Below, in pieces: positions 18,801 through 28,539 of a stretch of 64,000 nt of DNA (position 1 is its first letter; every line of letters begins with the position of its first letter). Location: assembly GCF_904846675.1 (NCBI RefSeq), contig NZ_CAJHBT010000004.1, positions 88,834-152,833 on the forward strand. The letters are read 5' to 3'. Source of the stretch: Psychrobacter urativorans (GTDB lineage Bacteria; Pseudomonadota; Gammaproteobacteria; Pseudomonadales; Moraxellaceae). The notes under the pieces are model-generated. The model worked only from the letters and a program-made list of their open reading frames with translations. It had not been told where the DNA came from and searched no databases. The position numbers and the translations under genes were made by a program.

Positions 18801-21800
18801 GCGCTAATTATACCGGTGAGCTGGCATGGGCAATAGAAGATATGCTCAACCGTATTTTAGAGCAAGCTATCAAGGTCACTCCAGATATTGTCCAGTTGAC
18901 TGATGATGTTTTAGCCGCCTATCCAGAATTAATGAATACCTTTGCAGAAGAAGAGGATGAAGCTAATAATCCAAAAATTTATTCTGCCATGGTACCGTTA
19001 TGGGTAGCTTGTGCACAGGTCTATAGTAAACAATATGGCGATGCGTTCAGTTATCCTGACGTACGCTCACAGTGGTTGTTACAGTCGCCCCCCAAACAGA
19101 CAGATGGCCCTTCTACAAAAGCCATAACAATGGCCGCTGAAATGGCTAATGATGCCAAAGCTAGTATAGAGAACATGTTACAGACCTTTCATACTGTGAA
19201 TGAAATTATGGCAGATGCTCCTGCAGTAATGCCTAATCAAAGTAGAGAGGAACAAGAATTTTGTAAAATTTTCGTTGAAGAGGCACAGACGTTATTAAAA
19301 AAAATTAATGACTTCGTCAGCGATAATGAATACCAATCCCAAATTGAGGTGAGTGATGAAGTCGTTCGCGCGTTTCATACTTTACGCGCCGCCTCTGGCT
19401 CAAGCGCCCTTGCAGCTATTAGTGAGGTCAGCGCTGCGATAGAACAAAGTTTAGAGCAATTTCAACAACAAGATATCATGATGAATGCTCAGCATCTACA
19501 AGCACTCACTAAGTCAACGGCCCTAATAGAAGATTATTTAGTTGCTTATAAAGAAAGTGTACAACAGCAAAGTCAGCCTGTGGAGACGGACGCAAAAAGT
19601 CAGCAGGACTTGGCATCATTACAAGCGATGCTGGGTGAAATAGAAGTCACATCTGTCGGTCGTGATAGTAAGCTTAGTGTGGCACAGCTCCTTGACTGCG
19701 ATATCGATGGACTACTAGATGCCGATTGCCAATTACGCACAGCATTTAGCAGATCTGACCTTGAGCAAATACAAGTTTATGTACGACAACAGTGCGCACA
19801 AATTGCACGCTTGGCGTCAAAAACGGCTGACTCTTCCAAGTTTACCTTGATACTCGGTGCCCTAAACGAGGCTTATAGTTATATTACTGAGCATCCTAAA
19901 AGTGCACATAGCGAGCTTATACAAGCGCGCCTACTTGCTGGTCATGCGCAATTGGTCGACTTATTTGATGCCTTGGCTGGCAGCATGTCTTTGAAAGTTG
20001 ATAAGCAAGTGGTTGCAGATTTGCAGGCGCTGTCTACTTCCGATACTGATATTGAAACCAATATCAAGAATACTTTGTCCAATGACTTGATAAACGAGAA
20101 AGTAGATACAGCTAATAAAAATAGCGTTGAAGTCCTGCAATCTATCTTAACGCACCCTGTCGAGAGTATACAAGCGGACGAGCTCCAGCTTGAAGCAATT
20201 GATACCGATATTGAGCTGCTAGAAATTTTTTTAGAAGAGGCGCAAGAGTTGGATAGCGCCATTGCGCAAACGTTCAGCAAATGGCGCGCTGATATTGATA
20301 GTATAGTGACATTGAAGATATTGCAGCGGTATTTGCACACCATTAAAGGTGGCGCGCGCATGGCAGGTATTCATAGTATTGGCGATTTGACCCATGAAGC
20401 CGAAAGCATCTACGAAGCTTTCGTTGAAGCGCGATTACAACCAACCCCGCAGTGGTTGACCATTATGCAAATGGTTCAAGACAGCTTGTCTTTACAGATT
20501 GACTATGTGGTGCGTTACCAAGAGTCATTTTTTGCACATGAATTAATCGCTCAGCTACAACAATTCGAAAAAACGGACCAGTTACCAGTAACGGTCACAT
20601 TGGTATTACCAGCGCTACAAAATCATATGAGCGGTGATGATAGCGAGACCGTAATAGATGGTGGTATCGCTATCGATAAGGCTTCTAAGATTGTGAGTCT
20701 TGACAGTCTTATTGCCCTGTCATGGGTTGATGGTTTGCCTGACCCTGATATTTTAGAGGTGTTCTTAGAAGAGGCTGATGAGCTGATTGCCAGCAGTACT
20801 AAGTACTTGCAGTTATTCTTGAGCAACATCAGCGATATTGTGGCTCTACAAGCGTTACAGCGTGATTTGCATACCATCAAAGGTGGCGCACGTATGGTGG
20901 CTGCCAATGGTATTGCAGATTTGGCGCATGAAATGGAAACTGTCTATGAAGAGTTGGCTATTCGCCGCCGCCCTGCGACCAAAATGGTTGCGCAATTACT
21001 GGTCACTTGTCATGATTGGTTGGCCGATGCCGTATTTATCCTTAAACATCACCTTAACCCCCCGATACCTTCTGCATTAGTAGCTGCCTTACAGCAGTTT
21101 AGCAAAAACCCTGATAGTCTAAAAAGTGTTCCTGTTGAGTCCCTACAATTGCAGCTTAATGCTATTTTTGCGGCGAAGACCAAGCGTGAGTCAGTGCGCG
21201 GCGTTGATGATATCAGTGTAATGCCATCGATGGCGGGTAGCTTTGTTGAGCAAGAGCAAAGCAGCAGCAGTAACGAGATGATTCGTATCTCAGGCAACTT
21301 GATTGAGCACATGATTAACCTATCAGGTGAGTCGGCGATTAACCGTGCGCGTATTGATATGGGTATGAGCAGTCTGACCAATAGTATTGAAGAGATGGGT
21401 ACGACGGTACAGCGTCTAGCAGACCAATTGCGCCGGATGGAGAGTGAACTTGAGCAGCAGATTTTATCGCAAATCTATGATGAAGAGTTGCTAAAAAATG
21501 AAAGCTTTGATCCACTGGAGATGGATCAATATTCCTCTCTAAATCAGTTATCGAAATCTTTAACAGAGTCGGCTTCCGACTTAATTGATATTAATGGAAC
21601 TTTGTTAGAGAAAACCCGTGATAGCGAAAGCTTGTTATTACAATTATCACGGACGCAAACGGAACTGCAAGATGGGTTGATGAACTCACGGATGGTGCCT
21701 TTCGAGCGTTTGACACCGCGTCTGGAGCGCATTGTACGGCAGACAGCCAATGAGCTTAATAAGATTGTAGAGCTTACGATTGTCAATGCGGATGATGAGA

Positions 21801-23137
21801 TGGACAGAACCATTCTTGAGCGCATTACGTCACCACTTGAGCACATGCTACGAAATGCGGTGGATCACGGTATTGAAAGCCCGCAGGTCCGTCTTAATGC
21901 TGGCAAGAGTCGCAGTGGTCACATCACGTTAGAGGTTTTGCGTGAAGGTAGTGAAGTGGTCATTAATTTGACTGATGATGGTCGCGGTATTAATGTTGAT
22001 GCCGTACGCCGAAAGGCGGTCTCTCAAGGTCTTATTGATGCTCATGATAATAGATTGTCTGAGCTTGATGTCATGCAATATATCTTTAATGCCGGTTTGA
22101 CTACCAGCCAGAAAGTCACGCAAATCTCAGGGCGCGGAGTAGGGATGGATGTGGTCATCAGCGAGGTCCGTCAGTTAGGCGGCGTGGTGACAGTAACTTC
22201 TGAGCCTGGGCAAGGGTCGCGCTTTACCATGCGCTTACCGCTCACTGTGGCGGTGTCCGATGCTTTAGTAGTACGAGCAGCGGATAGTTATTATGCCATT
22301 CCTTTAGTGCAGATTGAGCGGGTGGTGCGCGTCAACCCTGAGAAACTCTACGATTACTATCAGTCGGGTCAGGCCACTATGCGTATCGAAGAGGCGGATT
22401 ACCGTGTTCGTTATTTAAATGATATTTTAACGGGCAATAAGCTCAATGAGCTGATTGTTAGTACCAATACTAGCTTGCCCGTTATCATTGTCAAAAACCG
22501 CGCAGGACAAAGTTTGGCGCTACAAGTCGATCAAATCGCCGGCTCACGTATCGAGGTGGTGGTAAAACCGCTTGGCAAGCAGCTGTCGCATTTAGCAGGT
22601 ATCTCAGCGGCAACTATTATGGGTGATGGTTCAGTAATGCTGATTTTAGATTTAATAGCGTTATTACGTAATGTTCCAGCACACAAAGATAACGCGCAAA
22701 TGGTAGCTTCGCAAGCTCGTATTAATGATGTGCCCCAAGTAGGCCATCAGCCAACGGTACTAGTGGTTGATGACTCAGTGACGGTTCGAAAGGTCACCTC
22801 GCGCTTCTTAGAGCGCCAAGGAATCACAGCAGTGGTGGCAAAAGATGGCATAGATGCCATTGAAATATTGCAAGAGTTGACGCCTGACTTGATTCTATTG
22901 GATATCGAGATGCCGCGAATGGATGGCTTCGAGGTAGCAACCCAAGTCCGATTTGATAAGCGTCTACACCACATACCTATTATTATGATTACTTCAAGAA
23001 CGGGTGAGAAGCATCGTGAGCGTGCCTTTGAGATTGGCGTCAACGACTATATGGGTAAACCTTTCCAAGAGAAGGAGTTGTTACGTAAAATCCAGGATCT
23101 ATTGGACTCAAAAATGAGTATCACTCATAATGAATAA
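15845..23137 (+). CDS. chpA: Giant hybrid chemosensory kinase ChpA
   Basis: A 2430-residue CheA-type kinase, close to the length of Pseudomonas ChpA. An N-terminal FimL-like segment is followed by serial phosphotransfer (Hpt) domains with histidines at 752 (FHVLKGAGR), 976 (FHTLKGSGR), 1498 (LHTIKGGAR) and 1676 (LHTIKGGAR). A further site at 1178 (FHTLRAASG) is divergent. The kinase core has N-box Asn2004 (HMLRNAVDHG), DDGRGIN and GRGVGMDVV. A CheW-like P5 domain follows, then a C-terminal receiver with phospho-Asp2353 (LLDIEMPRMDG). It phosphorylates PilG and PilH in response to PilJ. Acidic Asp/Asn-rich linkers separate the Hpt domains. Confidence 0.95.
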   Translation: MKNQPNEMVTLEWLLPLFNQQLSQLSDGWQVDADTVDPEDATNFKNTTNLKNPISFEVMEHDYHQLSGALIMANLPRLAELAAKLSLLAEIGYQDVLNDEQYKKARFAHQLLQYELTQYVQIGSYRGSLIIKTIEVLARIITKTTTTSEQMEDLQTQALLSNDSPTHTVTHYPAIPYQEVTVATPTVLTVIPLQAPQYQQLLTVWRHQAQRLLAENNNQPSILVLLEKVSHYLWQSTKSSLQQRLWCMTELWLNNLAQNKRPLPIHYTALLASLERVIDAYSLQAGQDISSLTVQDTAQSDSSADLQDSNSLSHDFLAPHLLESLIADIYIQLSGLTHISAHAQTLLSHLPESTDANLRFLPRILSEIETVIFALDQPQTLLEPLQKIKKQLSMRGWTFYESQVSRIIVDLIDSAESESVFAQMQWQIEHQLQELYSAIYDIEQSIRNKIGDGMSVASTNSAAVSEQEITTQQSGPIAPDDGALRQLRIAVEDVKHHFNDYVQRQQPYLLPRAETFAEIGDAFDDMGLTAAREVTNKISLLFAQIEACDISALGWGLTQALADGLSSIELLLDYLAQQVFDQPLLTHSAAYIDKAEQLLTELIYNPIDDAAATDSQPTDVSSKASAHDVVRYDDDGEIGVDLNVTAVVSADTNNDAYYGNANNVDNATDAKYFHSASNSNNEALDSTIVESAALQVARTQLQPDSVEVDEEIRDIFIEEANEIISDLEDFLPIWAQDSQDLTPLTEVCRGFHVLKGAGRTVGAFSISEMAWAIESLLNRILDKTLSVTDQVVDLVLQTTQHLPILVADFTAQRPPSTDPALTILQSSNTVAGQPLDYGMSPPADPDIEQQSDSIDIDATSADINTDDNVSNDANGSITDSADNTNSVADDDEVDGYHNNNLDTRPITDAQLPAILTPFIAVAEQLPSDTQDADPDIKKIFIEEAEEVLAEITPLCRLWKQAPETLTVLPDIRRGFHTLKGSGRMVGANYTGELAWAIEDMLNRILEQAIKVTPDIVQLTDDVLAAYPELMNTFAEEEDEANNPKIYSAMVPLWVACAQVYSKQYGDAFSYPDVRSQWLLQSPPKQTDGPSTKAITMAAEMANDAKASIENMLQTFHTVNEIMADAPAVMPNQSREEQEFCKIFVEEAQTLLKKINDFVSDNEYQSQIEVSDEVVRAFHTLRAASGSSALAAISEVSAAIEQSLEQFQQQDIMMNAQHLQALTKSTALIEDYLVAYKESVQQQSQPVETDAKSQQDLASLQAMLGEIEVTSVGRDSKLSVAQLLDCDIDGLLDADCQLRTAFSRSDLEQIQVYVRQQCAQIARLASKTADSSKFTLILGALNEAYSYITEHPKSAHSELIQARLLAGHAQLVDLFDALAGSMSLKVDKQVVADLQALSTSDTDIETNIKNTLSNDLINEKVDTANKNSVEVLQSILTHPVESIQADELQLEAIDTDIELLEIFLEEAQELDSAIAQTFSKWRADIDSIVTLKILQRYLHTIKGGARMAGIHSIGDLTHEAESIYEAFVEARLQPTPQWLTIMQMVQDSLSLQIDYVVRYQESFFAHELIAQLQQFEKTDQLPVTVTLVLPALQNHMSGDDSETVIDGGIAIDKASKIVSLDSLIALSWVDGLPDPDILEVFLEEADELIASSTKYLQLFLSNISDIVALQALQRDLHTIKGGARMVAANGIADLAHEMETVYEELAIRRRPATKMVAQLLVTCHDWLADAVFILKHHLNPPIPSALVAALQQFSKNPDSLKSVPVESLQLQLNAIFAAKTKRESVRGVDDISVMPSMAGSFVEQEQSSSSNEMIRISGNLIEHMINLSGESAINRARIDMGMSSLTNSIEEMGTTVQRLADQLRRMESELEQQILSQIYDEELLKNESFDPLEMDQYSSLNQLSKSLTESASDLIDINGTLLEKTRDSESLLLQLSRTQTELQDGLMNSRMVPFERLTPRLERIVRQTANELNKIVELTIVNADDEMDRTILERITSPLEHMLRNAVDHGIESPQVRLNAGKSRSGHITLEVLREGSEVVINLTDDGRGINVDAVRRKAVSQGLIDAHDNRLSELDVMQYIFNAGLTTSQKVTQISGRGVGMDVVISEVRQLGGVVTVTSEPGQGSRFTMRLPLTVAVSDALVVRAADSYYAIPLVQIERVVRVNPEKLYDYYQSGQATMRIEEADYRVRYLNDILTGNKLNELIVSTNTSLPVIIVKNRAGQSLALQVDQIAGSRIEVVVKPLGKQLSHLAGISAATIMGDGSVMLILDLIALLRNVPAHKDNAQMVASQARINDVPQVGHQPTVLVVDDSVTVRKVTSRFLERQGITAVVAKDGIDAIEILQELTPDLILLDIEMPRMDGFEVATQVRFDKRLHHIPIIMITSRTGEKHRERAFEIGVNDYMGKPFQEKELLRKIQDLLDSKMSITHNE

Positions 23138-23417
23138 CACTTGGGTAGCCCTATTACGCCGATTTATATTTTATTGCCGCATCACTTTAATAAAAGTATG
23201 GTTAAAACCTTACCGCGTATACTCAACTGGCATAACGATTGGCGTTGTTAGGTCCTCAATACTATCCAGCGGCTACGCTCTGGGCACTGCCTTTTACGTT
23301 AATGAGATGAGTACTGATTTTTCTGAACCCCAACCTTCTCAACCTTAATATTCTTCACTTTAACGTCTTAGCCCTTAGTCTTTAATATTTTTTATTTTAA
23401 TCTATGATGAGCGATCC

Positions 23418-24005
23418 ATGAACCAAGTAAGAAAACATACGTTTGAAGCAGTAAGTCTGCTGACAGCGGACAATGGCATGCTTGATGTGACCCTTGTTCC
23501 TGCTATTAATCAGCCTGACTGGATTATCCCTAGTAGCTTAATCCTTAGCGTTGATAATTATGACGATCGCATTTGGACTTATCTGTGGCAGCAGCAAGAA
23601 GTGATGGTATTTCATCTACTACCATGCGATCAAACCCCAGATAAACTCATTGTGTTAGAGGGAAATACGACGGTGCATCGATTGGCGTTGCAGACCGCAG
23701 GCGAGCTGCGTGAGCTAAAGGTCAGAATCTCCGATGTTAAAGACGCAGAATTGCCTGAACGTTATGTTGATGTTGCCATTAGCAATATTGACTATAATAA
23801 AGCCAAAGACGATGGATTCAATATCTATAAGCAGATCAGTAGTGAAGATGAGGGCGAAAACAACAGACAAGATATAGTCGAAGAACACTTCAGAGAAAAT
23901 GTGGTGTTATCCTACTTATTCCAAACGGTTGTTATTGATGACATCCCTTATATCGTACCCGATTTGGATAAAATTTCTCACCAGTTAGTTGATTTAGACA
24001 GTTAG
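23418..24005 (+). CDS. Uncharacterised protein, possibly CheW-like ChpC
   Basis: A 195-residue soluble protein directly after chpA, the place of chpB/chpC in Pseudomonas. The pattern IIPSSLILSVDNYDD, then a tryptophan-containing turn, VMVFHLLP and LIVLEG is loosely that of a CheW domain. The C-terminal YLFQTVVIDDIPYIVPDLD resembles the last strands of ChpC-type proteins. There is an acidic insertion around residues 145-165. I infer a divergent ChpC adaptor linking additional receptors to ChpA. No signal peptide or membrane segment is present. The family call is tentative; the reading frame itself is convincing. Confidence 0.5.
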   Translation: MNQVRKHTFEAVSLLTADNGMLDVTLVPAINQPDWIIPSSLILSVDNYDDRIWTYLWQQQEVMVFHLLPCDQTPDKLIVLEGNTTVHRLALQTAGELRELKVRISDVKDAELPERYVDVAISNIDYNKAKDDGFNIYKQISSEDEGENNRQDIVEEHFRENVVLSYLFQTVVIDDIPYIVPDLDKISHQLVDLDS

Positions 24006-24138
24006 AATAAAGTGCTTTATCAATGATAAATAATAGTAAAATATTTCCGGAAACAATTTGTTTATAAGTATTTTATTAAAGCATATTGTATCAAGATACA
24101 ATAGGGCGTTTAGATCAGCATCGCTAAAAAGGGTATTT

Positions 24139-24663
24139 ATGAATAAGGGTAATGTCAGCGTGCAAAAGTGGCCAGCTAGTAGCCGAGTGTTTCACTGGAT
24201 CAGCGCATTATTATTGCTAGGGACGTGGCTGCTCATGTTGCTATACAGCTATACCGATAGTAAGGTATATATCGGTTTGCATAAAGCCTTTGGTATCAGT
24301 GTATTGTTTTGGATGATTGCGCGGGTGATTAATCGTGTGTTTATGAAAGCACCACCCTCGGTGCCGATGCCTAAATGGCAAGCCATAATAGCCCACTTAA
24401 CCCATTTTGCTTTGTATGCCTTGCTGATTGCTATGCCAATAACCGGACTGTTGATGTCAGTTTATGGGGGACGTCCGGTTGATATGTTTGGTCTGTTCCA
24501 AATTCCGGTATTTGTGACCCCAGATCGAGGTATGGCACGTTTCTATAATGATGTACATGCTGATATCATTTGGCCGATGATTATCGCGTTTACCTTAGCG
24601 CATATTGGCGCGGCGTTATACCATCAGTTTATCAAAAAAGATGGTTTAATGGATCGTATGTAA
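24139..24663 (+). CDS. Cytochrome b561 family membrane protein
   Basis: A 174-residue four-helix cytochrome b561 (YodB/YceJ type). Candidate heme-ligand histidines are in RVFHWISA, LHKAFG, NDVHADIIWP and LAHIGAALYHQF. Members shuttle electrons across the inner membrane; some serve as superoxide:ubiquinone oxidoreductases. ATG 24139 is preceded by AAAAAGGG; an upstream in-frame ATG at 24058 would add 27 residues not typical of the family. It stands alone and is followed by a strong bidirectional terminator. Confidence 0.88.
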   Translation: MNKGNVSVQKWPASSRVFHWISALLLLGTWLLMLLYSYTDSKVYIGLHKAFGISVLFWMIARVINRVFMKAPPSVPMPKWQAIIAHLTHFALYALLIAMPITGLLMSVYGGRPVDMFGLFQIPVFVTPDRGMARFYNDVHADIIWPMIIAFTLAHIGAALYHQFIKKDGLMDRM

Positions 24664-24745
24664 TAGTGGTTCATTGATATTAAGCTGCCGAAAAAAAGGT
24701 ATTACTGATAAAAAAGCACAACTAACAACGAAGAATATGAGCCAT

Positions 24746-24782
24746 AAAAAATGCCCTAAGTATCAAGCTTAGGGCATTTTTT
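24746..24782. terminator. Bidirectional terminator between cytochrome b561 and minE
   Basis: AAAAAATGCCCTAAG pairs perfectly with CTTAGGGCATTTTTT around a 7-base loop. The A and T flanks allow termination of both the b561 gene (plus) and the min operon (minus). Confidence 0.9.
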
Positions 24783-24825
24783 CGAACACTTAAAATGTTT
24801 GTTGATTTACTGAATATTGCTATAC

Positions 24826-25116
24826 TTATTTTTTATGCTCAGGCAAGCTAATGTTCATCTCAAGCACATCAAGGGTATCTTCATGACGATGGTTGATATT
24901 CACATCATCAATCTGTACACCATTGACATATTTATTCACCACTTCAAGTATTTCACGTTTCATTTTTTCGATACGATCAGTAGTTAAGCGATTATTTAAA
25001 CGGTTTTCACTGGCAACGATAACTTTTAGGCGCTCAGTTGCCATATTGGCACTACCCGCATCGCCAGCATCATCTGTACCGAATAAGTTACTCCAAAATC
25101 CTTTTTTCTTGCTCAT
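24826..25116 (-). CDS. minE: Cell division topological specificity factor MinE
   Basis: A 96-residue MinE. The N-terminal amphipathic segment [10 protein letters not shown] and [14 protein letters not shown] form the MinD-activating, membrane-binding region. The C-terminal topological domain includes LEVVNKYV and ends in [11 protein letters not shown]. MinE stimulates the MinD ATPase and drives pole-to-pole oscillation of MinCD. It lies 2 bases after the minD stop, the normal operon arrangement. Confidence 0.96.
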   Translation of the reverse strand: MSKKKGFWSNLFGTDDAGDAGSANMATERLKVIVASENRLNNRLTTDRIEKMKREILEVVNKYVNGVQIDDVNINHRHEDTLDVLEMNISLPEHKK

Positions 25117-25118
25117 TA

Positions 25119-25931
25119 TTAACCTCCAAACCAGCGCTGTAAGAAACTCTTTTTCTTCACGTCAATATGACGTAGGGGTCGCTCTTCACCTAAGAAGCGG
25201 GCGACGATATCGTCATAGCATTGACCAGCAACTGAGTCAGTATAATGAATGACTGGCTCGCCATGGTTAGAGGCTTCAAGCACAGAGTGACTCTCGGGAA
25301 TAACACCTAATAATGGCACTTTCAAGATGTCGTTAGAGATGGTTTCAATACTCATCATCTCATTGACCGCTGCGCGTTCCGCATTATAGCGCGTGATGAT
25401 CAAATGCTCACGTATTGAACCTTTGTCTTCTTCAACTTTTTTGGTGCGGCTTTGCAGAATACCAATAATACGATCAGAGTCACGTACTGAAGAAATCTCA
25501 GGGTTAGTAACGATAATGGCCTCGTCGGCATGATACATGGCCAGCTGAGCGCCGCGTTCAATACCTGCTGGCGAATCACAGATTATATAGTCAAATTGCT
25601 TAGACAGCTCCTCCATGACTTCCGCTACGCCCTCGTTAGTCAACGCATCTTTATCACGCGTTTGGCTGGCAGGCAGGATATATAAATTTTCCAGCTGCTT
25701 GTCCTTAACCAAGGCTTGTGACAGGCGGGCATTGCCTTTAATGACATCAACAAAGTCATAAACAATACGATTTTCACAGCCCATAATCAAATCTAGATTA
25801 CGCAAGCCCACATCAAAATCGATAACCACTGTCTTATAGCCACGTAATGCTAAACCGGCGGCAAAAGAAGCACTGGTCGTGGTTTTGCCCACACCGCCTT
25901 TACCTGAAGTGATTACAACAATCTTTGCCAC
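25119..25931 (-). CDS. minD: Septum site-determining ATPase MinD
   Basis: A 270-residue deviant Walker A ATPase: [10 protein letters not shown] at 9-18 with signature Lys11, and switch motif [12 protein letters not shown]. The C-terminal amphipathic membrane-targeting helix [12 protein letters not shown] is present. MinD binds membrane when ATP-bound, recruits MinC to block FtsZ rings near the poles, and is released by MinE. It lies between minC (225 bases upstream) and minE. Confidence 0.97.
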   Translation of the reverse strand: MAKIVVITSGKGGVGKTTTSASFAAGLALRGYKTVVIDFDVGLRNLDLIMGCENRIVYDFVDVIKGNARLSQALVKDKQLENLYILPASQTRDKDALTNEGVAEVMEELSKQFDYIICDSPAGIERGAQLAMYHADEAIIVTNPEISSVRDSDRIIGILQSRTKKVEEDKGSIREHLIITRYNAERAAVNEMMSIETISNDILKVPLLGVIPESHSVLEASNHGEPVIHYTDSVAGQCYDDIVARFLGEERPLRHIDVKKKSFLQRWFGG

Positions 25932-26156
25932 AATGGCACACTCCTATCAATCAATGGGATGTCTGTTAAATAAAACAGCGCGTTCGCTTATGAGATAACT
26001 ATACTCTGCGTGTGTAAGACTAGCATAAATAATCAAAAATTTATAGCAAGTCTGCATGAAACGACAAAATACGACTAAAATAAATAGGACGTCATTACGC
26101 AGATTATAAATCTTCTCGCTTTTACTATCTTGTTATATAAACATAACAAAATGATT

Positions 26157-26984
26157 TTATACAGTATCGATTACTTTAAACACCAAGCCTTGACCTTCAA
26201 CAAAGCGCACTTCTACTGCTTTATCAATGACCTCTTCTGGTAAGTTATCACGCAAGCAGTAGGTGCCGGCGACTGATACTAGGCTGGGGTTAAAAATTTG
26301 GCAAAAGATACGAACGTCTTTATCACCGGTGGCACCTGCAACCAAACGTCCTTGCGCGCGTCCGTAGACATGCAAGTTATTATCAGTGATGGCTTCAGCG
26401 CCACTATTAACGCTATTGGTTAATATTAAATCACCGCCAACATGGTTCAAGCTTTGGCCTGAGCGCAGCATTTGGTCATAGATTAAACTGGTAATGTGTT
26501 CTGCACTAAGGAAAGTTTCTGTAGGCGCGGATGTTGCGTCAGGAGAATCTTCGACGGTCGAGGGAATGACCGCATTATCAAGTGGTGCTTCAGAGGCCGT
26601 ACTAACCGCTGCTTGACTGATCTGAGTCGTTGGTTTTTTACTGGGTAAAATGCGTTCAATACGCTTGCCATCTGCTGGGAATATCGCCAGTCGTTGCGCA
26701 CGCGCTTGTTCTTCAAGCACTCCTGTGACCACGCCAATCGGTTGTAGTCCCCACGACCATAGCAGCTCTACTAATGCGGATAAATCTTGCACAATATCGC
26801 TGTCGATAATGACCGGAATATTGCTGGTTTTATTACTGAGCATTCCTGTAAGCTGCGTATCAATTGCCACTAGGTCGTCAGTATTTATTTGCAAGCGTGA
26901 AAAAGTTAGCATTTTCCCATAGAAGGTCATAGCAGACGCGGTTGTTGGGGTCAGTATGTGGTTGTCTGTATCCGAAATCGTCAT
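26157..26984 (-). CDS. minC: Septum site-determining protein MinC
   Basis: A 275-residue inhibitor of FtsZ polymerisation. The N-terminal FtsZ-binding domain spans about 1-115 (DIVQDLSALVELLWSWG). A variable Ala/Pro/Ser linker covers about 115-170. The C-terminal beta-helix domain that binds MinD has the family motif VYGRAQGRLVAGATGD and an RIFCQIFNPSLVSVAGTY region. It is first in the minCDE cluster. The 225-base gap before minD suggests that minDE may have a second promoter. Confidence 0.95.
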   Translation of the reverse strand: MTISDTDNHILTPTTASAMTFYGKMLTFSRLQINTDDLVAIDTQLTGMLSNKTSNIPVIIDSDIVQDLSALVELLWSWGLQPIGVVTGVLEEQARAQRLAIFPADGKRIERILPSKKPTTQISQAAVSTASEAPLDNAVIPSTVEDSPDATSAPTETFLSAEHITSLIYDQMLRSGQSLNHVGGDLILTNSVNSGAEAITDNNLHVYGRAQGRLVAGATGDKDVRIFCQIFNPSLVSVAGTYCLRDNLPEEVIDKAVEVRFVEGQGLVFKVIDTV

Positions 26985-27245
26985 AATGTCAGTCCTTAAA
27001 AGTCAGTCACAGTCGTTATTATTATTAGTTATGTGAATACTAGTTATCTAAGCAATGAGTCAGTTAAGCAATTATTAAATGAATATTTCTTAGGCGATTG
27101 AGGTTTACGCAACAGCTTAAACCTATCCATGAGCAGTGTACTATATCCATGAGCCGTGTACTACCAAGTGTAATCCTACTCGTTATAAAATGCACTGAAT
27201 GTTGGTATGCTAGCTATTTTCCATAAACCTCAATTATTATGTCTA

Positions 27246-28352
27246 TTAGAATTTCAGCATATCTTGGTATTTCCATTGTTGAACTTTTATTTGCACCTCA
27301 AACTCGGTTAGGCTGTCGGCAATGATACTGGCTATTAACGATTCCAGCGCCGTATTATTGGTATCAATATGGGTGACACCGTGGGCAATCGCCACCATTA
27401 AGCCATCAACACGCTCAGGGTCGAGCAAGCGCTCATTAATCGAGTACACGACATTTTCGCCAACACTGTGCCCGATATCTAATAATTGTGATTCAATCAG
27501 TTTGCCCGCTATCGGAATCAGGCGCAGATAACGACGCAGCTCTGGGGTATTGGCCAGCCCCTCTTGAATGGCATTACCGACCTCACTGGCCAGCAAATTA
27601 CCGCCTACTGAGTCATTGGTCAGCTTGTGCAATTGTGGCGCGAGCTCTTGGCGCAGTAATGATAGCAAAGTGGACTCGATCTCATCACGGTTGCGCGCGA
27701 TGGTGGATTCAATCAAAGACTGTTGCATTTTAGGGTCGGTAAGCTGCTGGCGATAATTATGAATGGTGGTCAAAATAACGCGATCGGACAGCTCTTCTAA
27801 CAGCAGGTTAATATAAAACTTAATGCGATCGAGCCACGGCTGCGGCAAGACTTGATAGCCGAGTTGGTACAAGCGCCGGCCAATGACCACCGCTCGAAAT
27901 AAGCGCAAGGCACGCAGCTGCGGAAAACAGCCCAGCACTTCATACCAATGGATAAAGGGAAAGAAAAACCAACGATAATAAACCTGCTGCTTGATGGCAA
28001 CCGCCCAGCGGACTAGTAGCTCAACAATTAACAGTATGGTAAAAAATCCGCCGGCAGTACGTAGCGGGTCATGTATGACCGCTTGATACCAACTCAGACC
28101 CTCGCTAAGTGCCAACCAGCCTGCCACATTACTACTAAAATTACTCATCAAAACCGCATCGATACTGATTAATAGCAAGTCAATACTAATAGCTATCATC
28201 ATGACAATGTCATAGGTCAGCTTTAAGCGATTGGGTTTCGGATGATCAGGTTTGGGGCGCTTGGGGTATGGTGGTTCTGGCGGCTGTGCATTGGTTTGAT
28301 TTGGTAATGATTTTGGGTCTAAAGGTGGATTGGCAGCAGAAGAGGCGGACAC
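27246..28352 (-). CDS. Membrane protein with voltage-sensor-like S1-S4 module
   Basis: A 368-residue protein. A Pro/Lys-rich N-terminus (1-45) is followed by four hydrophobic segments. Segment 1 (about 46-70) carries acidic residues. Segment 2 (about 101-120) has FTILLIVELLVRW with the E-x-x-x-R spacing of S2. Segment 3 has HWYEVLGCFP. Segment 4 has LRALRLFRAVVIGRR, with arginines at 147, 150, 153, 159 and 160 like an S4 helix. No pore loop follows; instead there is a long helical, charged cytoplasmic part to residue 368. I infer a voltage-sensor-type membrane domain of the ion-channel superfamily without a pore. Function is unknown, and the gene stands alone. Confidence 0.6.
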   Translation of the reverse strand: MSASSAANPPLDPKSLPNQTNAQPPEPPYPKRPKPDHPKPNRLKLTYDIVMMIAISIDLLLISIDAVLMSNFSSNVAGWLALSEGLSWYQAVIHDPLRTAGGFFTILLIVELLVRWAVAIKQQVYYRWFFFPFIHWYEVLGCFPQLRALRLFRAVVIGRRLYQLGYQVLPQPWLDRIKFYINLLLEELSDRVILTTIHNYRQQLTDPKMQQSLIESTIARNRDEIESTLLSLLRQELAPQLHKLTNDSVGGNLLASEVGNAIQEGLANTPELRRYLRLIPIAGKLIESQLLDIGHSVGENVVYSINERLLDPERVDGLMVAIAHGVTHIDTNNTALESLIASIIADSLTEFEVQIKVQQWKYQDMLKF

Positions 28353-28539
28353 AGTCGTACCTTATGTTGAGTAATGATATTAGGTATTGAGTGAAATAAA
28401 GAACAAGGCTTTAGATTCAGGATAAGCGCTGCCAATTATTATAAATGAAAACCACAAAAGGCGATATTAGCGCTATTTTACTCTAACATCGCATTTGTTA
28501 TCCATGCTGTTTAATGAACCAGTATTTCTTACCTGCCAG

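Noticed and set aside
19942..20361. 139-codon minus-strand frame inside chpA
   Set aside because: Ser/Cys-rich antisense composition typical of a shadow of the Hpt-coding strand; chpA is clearly coding here.
23130..23348. 72-codon frame overlapping the chpA stop
   Set aside because: The ATG overlap resembles translational coupling, but there is no recognisable domain, and the sequence is basic and irregular. Possibly a chpB remnant, but unsupported.
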